Part shown: piece by piece, positions 26,034-36,304 of the stretch
Position numbering within the stretch: position 1 is the first letter of the stretch
Layout: every line of letters begins with the position of its first letter
NCBI RefSeq assembly: GCF_011075055.1
Contig: NC_058140.1
Span: 16,493,945-16,557,944 of the forward strand
Direction: 5' to 3'
Length of the DNA stretch: 64,000 bases
Origin: Mangifera indica
Taxonomy: Eukaryota > Streptophyta > Magnoliopsida > Sapindales > Anacardiaceae
Program-made: the position numbers and the translations under genes
Notes under the pieces: model-generated
What the model was told of the DNA's origin: nothing
The model's database searches: none
The model's input: the letters and a program-made list of their open reading frames with translations, nothing else

Positions 26034-29000
26034 ATGCTCAGAAGTTCCTCTGAAAGCCAGAAGATAGTAAATCGCGTGGCACGCAGGTTTAGTTCTTTTC
26101 GATGGCTTATTTTCACTAAAAGAGCCTTCTAATGTTTTTGCTTCTATTTTTTATTTTTGGGAAGAACTGGTAATGGAATTTTCTATGTAGCTGGTTTAAT
26201 ATTGTTTCTTGTTGGCAGTTGGGCTAGTAGAAAACCAAATGAGAGTATGAAACTTATAGTAACAACATTTGTTGGAGTGGTTTTTGGCTTCTTAATAGGG
26301 GTATCTTTTTCCACATTGTCCCAAATTAAGGTCCCTAAATTTTTTATTTCTTTTATTATACTCTTTCATATTTTCCCTTTTCTTTTGGACGTTTATGTTT
26401 TTGTAATTGCAATTGAATGGACTTGAATTAGGCAGATGTGTACATCTGTTTATTTATTTGAATTTGGCAGTTGAATCTCCCATCCTCCCTTCTTCATAGC
26501 TTGGATTTTTGGAATTTTGAGGAACACAGGTCAGGCCTTTCAACCCAAGCAGGTTTGAATCCATTGGATTTGAAGAAGAATGATACAAATTCAGCTGGTA
26601 ATAGAAATTTGAATGATAAGTCAAAGGTATGGTACCTTTCTTTACGATATCATTAGTATGATGTTTAGGTGACAGGTTTCACATGTCTTGAATATATTCC
26701 GCAATGGCTCTATATGCATTTCGGAGTTTTGTCTCCAGCCAGTTTCTAAAATGCTTGGTTGAGTTTAACACTTTACAATCAATAATTACATTGAAGATTC
26801 TTTCCCTGCTTTACAACAGAAAGTTATGTGGTTCATAAAATAGGGTTCTGGCATTCTTAGAAATTTGTTACTGCATGCATTGATGCATGGATTATTTGAT
26901 TAATCTGGCTTCAAGTGTTTAAATTTTGTTTGTGAATTCATCACTGCATGCTTGGTATGTTTTATTATCAGGTCAGATAACATTTGTCAATCTTAAATAA
27001 TATGTGTCTTGTTTTATAATCTACTAAAGAAATACTTCTAGATCATGTTCAGAATTTTTAGCCACTATTTTGAGCTTCCTTCCCAATTCTGCCACAGATT
27101 TGGGTCCCCACAAATCCTCAAGGTGCCGAAAGACTACCTCCAAAAATTGTTGAAGCTGAGTCAGATTTTTACTTGCACAGATTGTGGGGTAATCCTAATG
27201 AGGTAACAATCACTAGTTATGAAACGTATTGTTTATTTTCAGAGATTGTGGGACAATTCAGAGAAGCCAACTATGGTGATATCTGGATGTTTCTGAATAT
27301 TAATGTTTTGCTGACATATATGCTGATAAAATTGGCATATCCAGGATTTGACGAGCAGACCAAAGTATCTTGTCACCTTCACGGTTGGTTTTGACCAGAA
27401 AAAAAATATTGATGCAGCAGTTAAAAAGGTTAGTGTCTCTTTTTCCTCTCTTAGCCTTTTCTCTTTTAGATTCTGTGTGACACTAAATATCTGTCTCAAA
27501 CAGTTCTCAGATAACTTTACAATTGTTCTATTTCATTATGATGGACGAACTACTGGATGGGATGAGTTTGAATGGTCAAAGAGGGCTATTCATGTGAGTG
27601 CTCGGAAGCAGGCTAAATGGTAAATGTTGCTACTTCACACATTTTTAAGTCATGACAATAATTTCTGATTTCACTGGTAGGCTTGAACATGCTTATGAGT
27701 ATGAATGTTTTATGCTTAAAATCTCATTTTTCTGGGATTTTGCGGAAGGTGGTATGCAAAGCGCTTTTTACATCCTGACATTGTGGCTGCATATGACTAC
27801 ATATTTATCTGGGATGAAGACCTGGGTGTTGAGCATTTCAATGCAGAAGAGTGAGTGTTGGATGCAACATAACTATTCCATTTATAGTTCAGTTGCCGTC
27901 TACTCAACTTTGTTATGTTTTATTTATACAATTTCAGATACCTAAAGCTAGTTAGGAAGAATGGTTTGGAGATTTCACAGCCCAGTGTGGATCCTCATAA
28001 CTCGCCTTGGCAGATGACAAAGAGAAGATGCGAAAGTGAAGTTCACAAGTAGGAATAAAAGATGATTGTTCCATAATTCTCTTAAATATAGTTTTATCAA
28101 ACGATAAATTAACTTTTGTTTTTATCTCTGCTGAATTCACAAGAGTGGTAGAAGAGAAAGAAGGCTACTGCTCTGATCCACTTAAACCCCCCTGTGCAGG
28201 GTATGCCAAGCATTGAATTTTCTAATTTTTTACATTTTAACTCTCCACTCTACTATTTCATAATTGGATAAATTATTTCATGCAGATTTGTTGAGATCAT
28301 GGCTCCAGTATTTTCTAGAGATGCTTGGCGGTGTGTTTGGTATTTGATTCAGGTATTGAGACTAGTCAATGATTATGTTTTTAGCCTGTTGCCTAATTAT
28401 TGCCATTTTATTAATTTCTCTTTGTAAAATGTAGAATGACCTAGTCCACGGGTGGGGTCTTGATTTTGCCATCCATAAGTGTGTTGAGGTTGGTGAACTG
28501 ATTTGTCTTTCACTATTTTTCTCTATCTTGATTCATTTGCTGTTTGGCAAAGTTTCATTAAGCTAATTGATAAGTTTATTGAACTTTTTTCTTGACAATA
28601 GCCTGCCCATAAGAAGATGGGGGTTGTAGATTCTCAGTGGATTGTTCATCAAAAAGTTCCATCACTTGGGAACCAGGTAATTCGCAGCCTCCAATCCCTC
28701 CGTTTGTGTACAAACTGATGTAATAACATCTGATTCAGTGATGTTAAAATGAGAGAAAAAATAAATAATCACATTACTTAATTACAAGTTGTCACACAAT
28801 TTATTTATTTAAATTTGTATAATTTATTTATATCCAAAATTTTATTATTGTTATAAAATGTTATGTGCACTGGGCTGAAATACTGAACCAGATTTTTTTT
28901 TTACTTTGGGTAGGGAGAAACACAAAACGGGACGGCAGGATGGCGAGCGGTATGTGAAAGGCTTTATTATTATTATTATGAAAGTGGGCATGTTGATTTT

Positions 29001-29183
29001 ATTGGTATTGATACAGAAACAGCCCTTTTTTTTTTTCTGAAAAATTGTGGTGATATTTCATTCTGGCAGGTAAGGGAGAGATGCAGACAAGAATGGAAAA
29101 TACTCCGAAATCGGATGGAAGAGGCTGAAAAAACTTATTTTGAGGCTCTGGGAATTAGTCCTAACAATTCTACAGCTCATTAG
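26034..29183 (+). CDS. DUF707 family protein (plant 'lysine ketoglutarate reductase trans-splicing-related' type)
   Basis: Predicted type II membrane protein, probably of the Golgi/secretory pathway; no reaction is established and the family nickname should not be read as function. Fourteen exons: 26034-26086, 26231-26330, 26471-26626, 27098-27202, 27345-27428, 27504-27619, 27749-27850, 27938-28048, 28144-28200, 28286-28352, 28435-28488, 28602-28676, 28914-28949 and 29070-29183. They join in frame to 409 residues, the usual family size. After a short Ser-rich N-terminus and ARRKPNESMK comes one membrane segment (about 25-43). Conserved blocks are SDFYLHRLWG, KYLVTFTVGF, WWYAKRFLHPD, YDYIFIWDEDLGVEHFNAEE, SPWQMTKRR, VHGWGLDFAIHKC and VDSQWIVHQKVPSLG. 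The WDED/DLG stretch recalls a glycosyltransferase-like metal site (inference). The ATG was chosen because it splices in frame to RRKPNE. Confidence 0.92.
28709..28830. repeat. Dispersed AT-rich element, family B copy 2, inside DUF707 intron 12
   Basis: Matches 8294-8404 over about 100 bases by eye. It accounts for most of the extra length of this intron (28677-28913). Confidence 0.5.
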
Positions 29184-29858
29184 GAAACATACATCCCTTC
29201 TCATCTCATCAATCCATGTACATGCTGGCTGTATACAACCCAATCCTCATATAGTGTTTAGGGTTTTATCCAGTATAATTCCAATATTATTGTTAGCATG
29301 TACCATTATTTAATTTAATAATCATCAGTTTCATGTGTTAAGAAATGAGATGACAATATTTGGAGGAAATTGTTTTTTTTTTTTTTTATATTATAGGGAT
29401 CAAACTTACATTTTATTATATATAAACAAATATAATGATAATGTCGATAAAAATGATAAAATTTATATTAATTAAAAACGATAATTTTTGGTTGGTTGAC
29501 CTTATAATTTTAGGATTGATATGTGTTGATATGTATACATTATTGCAATTTGCAAAAATTTTAAATTAACCTCTTGTTTAAATTTATTTATAAGAAATCG
29601 TGAAAATCATTAGAAATAATTAAAATTTATCTATGATAACCAACACCCAACCAACTACACTTAAATAATCAAATTCATATAACCAAATATTAAATAAGTA
29701 AAATGCAATAATTAAGCAAATAAATATAAATTTGGAAAAAGTGTATAATTTAAGGTTTTTTTAGTTTGTAAATTTCCTAGTCAACAAACAAATTATTCGT
29801 GTTAACATATAAAGATTTTTTTTTTATTTTTTATGGGTTTTTGAAGACAAAGAAGAAG
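29184..29858. other. DUF707 3' region and spacer
   Basis: T- and A-rich 3' UTR followed by AT-rich DNA; a 16-base poly-T lies near 29371-29388. No coding block seen. Confidence 0.5.
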
Positions 29859-30070
29859 ATGGGGCTCTCAAATTTTCCTAGAGCAGCTGAAGGAGTGCTA
29901 CCAGTGCTAGTAATGAAATGAAAAACATGGTGAGATCTGTGATTCAAGTGATGGGTGGTTCACGGAGTAATCCTAAAAGAAATGATGGGTGGTGTAACTG
30001 TAAGTCTCAACAGAATTCAAGAGAAAGAAGAAAATCAATAGAATCTTTGTGTGCCAATGGCAAGAAATAA
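29859..30070 (+). pseudogene. RING-H2 E3 ligase N-terminal fragment, RING domain absent
   Basis: ATG GGG CTC TCA gives MGLSNFPRAAEGVLPVLVMK and then a stop. In a second frame the sequence resumes as KNMVRSVIQVMGGS. Plant RHA/BRH1-type RING-H2 proteins begin MGLS.FP.AAEGVLPVLVMN, then a short hydrophobic stretch, then KNMVRSVLQV. So this is that N-terminus with a deletion of roughly ten codons and a frameshift. The following frame (SQQNSRERRKSIES) ends at TAA 30068-30070, and no Cys/His RING motif follows. I assign it to this family by pattern memory only; a short de novo peptide is possible but less likely. Confidence 0.65.
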
Positions 30071-31509
30071 CAATAATAATAACAACAGTTCAACTCTTTG
30101 TGTTTATTATTAATCTGAAAACTGAGAAAACATTGTTTTAAAATCTTTATTATCAAAAATGTCTCTTCAGTAAACAATCAATTTAGTTATTGCCCATCAC
30201 CCGAATTAGGAAAACCATCATCATTTTGACATGGATTTCATTGTTGAAGGGCAGCCATTGGATATTTCGGTTAGCAATGTTTGACATCACAAAGAGCTGG
30301 ACTTTGAGGGTTAATAGGCAAAAAACCAAAATGTTCCGAAGACTCCAACTCTAAAGAAGAATCCACAACGAACAAGTGGGGGAACCAACTATATAAAGTA
30401 AAATGTTCTTTTTCTCACCCAGGATTTGGGCTGATCACAAGTTGGTATCCCTTCAATGCTTGAATTCCAAATATCCATTCAATTAGTATCTTTTCGCTTT
30501 TGTTCATTTTCCTTTTCGATTTTGAATGTAACTGTTGACAATCAAATTAGATTCAACACAAATCACACTAGTGAAAATGCAATTTTATTGGATTACATCG
30601 ATCAAAGTGCGGTCTGGTGCTCATAATCACACCAATTAATATATAATTTTACCAAATTACATTCTACTTAAAGGGGATACTAACTGTATCATATATTTTT
30701 AAATATAATTCAATTTAAAATATATCAATCAAGATGTGATCTAGTAATCAAAATTACATTAGTTAAACTGTGAATCAACAATTTAGGCCTAATTACATCA
30801 GTTTAGTATTTTAGTCAAATAACACTTTCCCAATAATGATACAGTGATTCATTGCTAACCAAGTCTTTTTTTTTTCAAAATTTTGGATTTTTTTATTAGG
30901 GTTTCAAAAACTAAAATGACTTTTACTGTAGTTCTTTTTCTATTCGAGTTGCGATTTGGGTGAGAGCTTATGGTTTATCTATTCAAAGAGTGAAAACTTG
31001 TGGTTTCACCAAATTTTGAGTGGAATATAGTAATTTACAAGATCAATAGTCATTTGGCAAGCTGTGTACCCAGAGCTGCACCCTGGGTCCTGAAGCTACT
31101 TAGATATATTATCATTTGCAGCAAACCCTTAGATAAAAAAAGGTTCTGAATTCTTGTCTCAAATTGAATTACTGTATCTTGTTTCAAGTTAAAATCAGAT
31201 TAGAAGATGGTCTTGATCCCATTATAAAACATATATTTAGCGGATATCTTAATGAACAGTCTGTTGTGAAATATAATAAATACTCTGGCACATAGGAGGA
31301 AAAGGGGAGGAGAAAGCATGAACAAAATTCAAGTTAACCCTATGTGGTTATTAAAGAAATCAATGACAATTCAAATGTTACAAAAGGAGCTTTGATACCT
31401 TATTTAGCATGGAAATTGTGTATTCATACACAAATTAACCATGATTAATATCACCTAGATTATTGATGGCTCAATTCTATAACCTTCTGTAATCAGAATT
31501 TCTCAGGCA
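30071..31509. other. Spacer without recognisable genes
   Basis: AT-rich single-copy-looking sequence. 31090-31500 probably includes the 3' UTR of the small minus-strand gene that follows. Confidence 0.45.
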
Positions 31510-32007
31510 TCAGCTTGAATAATTGATGGTCTTGCTTGCCAGAAACTTGTTATGCTTTAGCTTAATAAACTCCTCGGCTTCTGCGTCAACATCTTCATCG
31601 ACTTTATGATTATGATAATTGGCCTTAGCATGATGAACTGGAGCTTCTTCGTAGTACTGCATCTCATCAGGAACTTGCTCGTACCGCTTCACTCGATTCC
31701 CCCTTGGATTCACTAGTACAAAACCCCCATACTCTTCGTTGAATGACTCATTACCATAAGAATACTGCCCTTCAGGAAGTCTCCGTGGTGGTGATTTTAT
31801 GGTTGGATAAACTGGCAAAGCAACTGGTATGAAACCCCCATACTTATCATTGAGTATCTCATCATCACAAGGACACTGATGAGCTTCAGGATTCTTATTT
31901 GGCTTTTGAATGACTGGATAAACCGGCAAAGCAATTGGGGTATCCCAATTCTGATACGAGTTCATTTGATGGTGTTTGTGATGATTCTGAGGGCTCCTGT
32001 GAAACAT
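31510..32007 (-). CDS. Small DUF761-like protein with internal repeats
   Basis: Single exon, ATG at 32007, 165 residues. Function unknown. The middle holds two imperfect repeats: WDTPIALPVYPVIQKP...DEILNDKYGGFIP, then VALPVYPTIKSP...NESFNEEYGGFVLV. The C-terminus DVDAEAEEFIKLKHNKF resembles the short DUF761 motif (VDAxAEEFIxxFxxQ) found at the end of many small plant proteins. The N-terminus is His/Gln/Asn-rich (NHHKHHQMNSYQN). No signal peptide or membrane segment. The family link rests on about 15 residues, so it is tentative; the intact frame, repeats and real ATG support a genuine gene. Confidence 0.65.
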   Translation of the reverse strand: MFHRSPQNHHKHHQMNSYQNWDTPIALPVYPVIQKPNKNPEAHQCPCDDEILNDKYGGFIPVALPVYPTIKSPPRRLPEGQYSYGNESFNEEYGGFVLVNPRGNRVKRYEQVPDEMQYYEEAPVHHAKANYHNHKVDEDVDAEAEEFIKLKHNKFLASKTINYSS

Positions 32008-32472
32008 TTTGGGTAACTTTTCTATTGCCTTGTTCTGGAAGTTACAGGCTCTGAAACTTAGATGGTTGTATCTTAGATATTGCTATCACAATGAACTGCA
32101 CTTTATAGTTGAAGTTGTCAGTTTTGAATGAAGAATGGAATCTGATACCCTCTTCTTTATTAGTCATCAAACATGATCTCCATTCAATTTTGTGGACTGG
32201 AATCACGTGTGGACAAATTAAATTCATATATGATTTGCTGCTAGTTATCTTATCGGGGAATAAGAATATTTTGAAAGCAATTTCTACTTTATTTATTCTC
32301 AATGCGAATATCTAATATAAATTTGATAACTTCGTAGAAGAAACATTTTTTAAAACATCAATCTCATTCTGTAAAATATCTCTTGTTTAACCATTTCGAT
32401 CACTATTAAAATATCATTCATTTTCGATACATAATCTAACATTTTGACATAACAGTTAAATAATATGACCGT

Positions 32473-33257
32473 CTAAACTCGCTTGGCTTTCAATGGACCT
32501 TTTGGGATCTTACTCAGAACCTTCCCATCAAAAACTGCATACTGTTTCTTAATCTCGGTCGTTGCCTTCTCAGCTAAGGGGTCAATCTTGTCTTCAAACT
32601 TCTCATAAAGAACAGGCACCGTGTGCAGCAAAACAAATGCTGTATTTATGAATCAAAGGTTAAAGGTCGGCATCTTATGTAATAAACAGTTATAACGATA
32701 AGCACACAGAGAGCTCCCGTTGTACTTACATATATAAAACAGGGTTAAGAAGTTGCACCAACTCCCCACAATAGACAAGACCCACAAGGCTGCTATAACC
32801 TGACATCCAGAATATACGAAGAAGTCTAAATTTAGAAATCAACAATGATAGAACAAAATGGTTTTAGAAAGGAGAAAATTATAATATAAGAACTTCTCAA
32901 AATGTATAATCGAATAGAAATCATCAAGGATAGATGATAGACATACCATGAGAAACTTCTTTAAATCTCTTCCAGATGCAATACTGTGCAATATTGCCAA
33001 AGCCCTGTTGATCTCAATTGTCAATGCCGAAGCAAACTGTAGAAATGGCTCCTCAGGAAGATGAACTTCAGGGATACGAGGTTGAGCCCTACAAACAGAA
33101 GTAAAGTGTTAGTTTGTTTAATTAAGTGAGAGAAGTTAGAATATATCTAAGTAATTAATCAATATCTGCAAAGCAGAAGGATTGAAGAGCCAAAAGCTTA
33201 CTTATTGATAAAGCTGTGAGCATTGAGTGTCACATCCGTCAGCCCAGGTATCCAGCT
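32473..33257 (-). pseudogene. Reticulon-like gene, 3' exons only (5'-truncated)
   Basis: Reticulons shape tubular ER through two long hairpin membrane segments. Four exons (33257-33202, 33088-32947, 32799-32730, 32639-32473) join in frame to 144 codons and a stop. The protein has the reticulon C-half: [68 protein letters not shown] and [19 protein letters not shown], ending PLKAKRV. The upstream half (LGGGKxADVxLWR and the first hairpin) was not found between 33258 and 36304, which is AT-rich. The first exon opens with SWIPGLTDVTLN, unlike reticulons, and has no in-frame ATG. Splice sites and frame are undamaged, so the truncation may be young, or an upstream exon may be too short or too far to see. 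Confidence 0.72.
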
Positions 33258-36200
33258 CTAAAATTGAAGTTAAATGCATGGGGTTGGTTCAATTTCATCC
33301 TGTCATGCCAATTATGTCCTTAGCAATGCCATGGCTCTGGATTCCTTTGATGGATATCACCTCCCCTTTTTTCTTCTTTTTTTAATATTGATTAAAATAA
33401 TTTATTTTTTTATTTATATATAATCATTTTTTTCTATTATACATATATAGTTTAAAACATAAAATATTTAAAATATCCATAAGTTTTATACTCATCCAAT
33501 CAAATATAAACTCACTCAATCAAAATATAAAATTTACTCACTTACCTAACTACAACTAAAGTATGCAATGAAATGAGATAAAAATGTAAAAATTTCTGAT
33601 AATTTTGATAGTGAAAAGATTGGTTAATTGGTCAAGCATCCAATCCATCAATTTATTTTTAAATAATTAATTGGCTAACCAATTTATTTTTAAAAATTGA
33701 TAAATCAACCAGCAAACCAATCTCACATTTTATAATTTTTTTTTTAAAAACAAAATTAACTTAAAAAGTAATTATATTTATATAATAAAAAAATTATATA
33801 TATAAAAGATGAAATAAATGGTTATTTTAATTAATATCCAGTCTTGTTTTTCTGTTTGTGTGTGAAATAGATAAAATTAGTTTTGGGGGACACTTTGTTG
33901 TCCACTGGATGATGGAATTAGAAGGGAAGTAATCATTTTTAAACAATACATTCTGTCTCATACAGATGCTGATAAAACTACTTCTTGATTCCAGAAAATA
34001 GTTTGCTGCTTCAATCTCCAAAGGATACATGAAGTAGAAGCATATCAAAATAATGTGATATTAAAAGATACCTTTTTTAATATAATATCAAAAGCTAAGT
34101 ATTAAAAATAATGCTATATCCAAAAATAATGATCGATATATTATTTTACCGATGGGGTAGGATTCGCATTTTAAAATATTAATGAAATATTTGTGAATAC
34201 AACATCGTAGAATCATAAAAGATATATGATCACAAATGTTACATGATTTGCGAATATATTTACATAATTAAAAGGAGTTTTATGATATTTTTTATTTTAA
34301 AAATCACATAGTTGTAAAGAATTTTATGACTTTTCTCCTTCAAAAGTTACATGGTTGATTGCGTCAAGAGTAGATTACTTCGATTTGGTTCAAACAAAAT
34401 ATATTTGTACATTTTTTTTTGAAGTGGGTTGGCTCTATTTTATTCGTGGGTTTTAGTGTTAAGTCTCAACAAGTGATATTAGAGTGAGATTTATGAATTT
34501 TGAAAAGAGTTTATTTGCAATCAAGAGTTTGAGGCTGAATTTAAGATAAAAGCATTTTTAAAAAGATCAAAGATAGAGGTTTTTCCATATTTTGCACATG
34601 TTATTAAAGTAGTTGAAGATTTAAGTTAATAGACGAGGTGTTGGAATTGTGGCTTAAATTTTGTTTCATACCACCTAACTATGAAAAGTTGTAGAGAGTT
34701 TTATGTCTCCAAACATTATTTGTTTAGAAGATTTGTGAGGAGTTTCCCCTGTATAAATAAGGTAATCTCAAATGATAAAAGACACAAATAGAACAGTGTA
34801 AGATTACTAGAAGGTATAATAAGACTTTTTAGAATTCAATAGTTGAAGATAATTTTGTGATTTTTGTCATTCTATAATCACAAAATTGTAAATAAGGGTA
34901 CAATTGAACCGAGCTAAGTTGAGTATTGACTAATTCGAGCTCGAGTTCACTAAGCTAATGAAATCTCTTAAAACAAACTTAGTTAACTCAAACTTAATTA
35001 AAACAATATTTTTAACCCTTTAAATTTCAAATCATTACATTTTAACTTCATAACTTATATATTTATCAAATATAGATATAAAAGTTTATAAATGTAAATG
35101 TAATACTTAAAACTATTTGAAACTTAACTGATATTATACTTGAGTCAAATCGTGAGCTCGTGAGCTCATGAACCAACCATTCTTGAACTCAAACTTTGAC
35201 TCAAAAATCAAACTCATAATTCAAGCTCAAACCCAGCTCATCATTAATTCAACCGAGCTCTACTCAGCTTCCCCCTCTACTTGTAAGGAGTACTGTAGTT
35301 TTTCTTTTTCAAAAGACATTGTAACATCGTAACGCTTACAGAAGATAAACTTATGTTAATGATTCTTCCAATTCCGGCTGATGGTAGGCCCATGTCAGGC
35401 TATCAATCAGCTTCCTTTCCATAAGTGAAAAGCTCAGAAAGTATCACATTGCCACCTCTACTGCCAGACAGAAACGACGATTCTTTGACAAATCACATTA
35501 ATAACATAGCAATGATGCATTTTTCTCACCTCATTTGAATTAAAAGCAACCATGAAGCATCTCACTAAGAGCTGTCAAGAATCAAAACTTTTGATATAAA
35601 TAATCAAAGATTCATGAATTAGGTTGAGTTCAACATTCTTTAATGTATTAAGCAATTATGAAATACATACATATGATAAGATAGGACTGCACCTCCAAAA
35701 ACTTCCACGGCAAAAATTAGTCAATACAAATTGCAGAATCTGCACTCAAACAAATCCAAGAATAGACTGGGTGTACAAATATGGTTCTCCTGTGGTATTG
35801 CATCCAACACTCAAAACAAATGCAATTTTAAACGTTGTATATGGTCTAAAAGTAATCAGATAGTACAAATTAAGGAGTTTAACTAAACATGCATAAATAA
35901 ATGTCTCAAAACAAAACTTCCTAACATGAGGACATATGCAAGAACCTCAAACTACTTTTTCGGTATATCTGGGAATCCAAAACACAAGTGATAAGTTACA
36001 TAACCCTGAAACAACATGCTCATCCAATCACAGTAAGGTCTACCCTCAGCGAATGGGCATGCTTCACCATAATAAAACCCAAATACAGAGATATATACAA
36101 AAATTTACCCTAAAAGTTCCAAGATTTGTCCAGCTCCCCAGACATTTCCCAATGAAGTACAAGAATTCACCTGGATTTATGTCATAGCTATGTCAGTAAC

Positions 36201-36304
36201 ACACTGGTCATAGTTAATCCACTGAGCCCTTCATGAGGAGTCACAGAACCTGCAGCTCCGACTGAACTTTACAAAGAACAGACATCTAAACTTATTTAAG
36301 ATTG
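33258..36304. other. AT-rich spacer with degenerate repeats
   Basis: 33361-34330 is AT-rich with no coding block. 34430-34880 has a TGATATTAGAGTGAG near 34469 that recalls the TGGTATCAGAGC primer-binding site of plant copia elements, so it may be a worn retroelement leader (weak). 34905-35275 is a GAGCTCGAG-rich degenerate element related to the one at 38940. 35480-36300 includes the 3' UTR of the GT17 gene. Confidence 0.45.

Noticed and set aside
26157..26230. In-frame extension upstream of DUF707 exon 2 as a start
   Set aside because: It begins with TTG, not ATG. The ATG at 26034 splices in frame to the conserved RRKPNE block.
34430..34880. Copia-type retrotransposon leader
   Set aside because: Only a degenerate primer-binding-like word (TGATATTAGAGTGAG); no LTR pair, gag or pol could be seen, so it is mentioned within the spacer but not called.
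35360..35480. Minus-strand frame KESSFLSGSRGGNVILSELF as a possible reticulon first exon
   Set aside because: It does not match the reticulon LGGGKxADVxLWR block, is broken by a stop soon after, and has no hairpin sequence around it.
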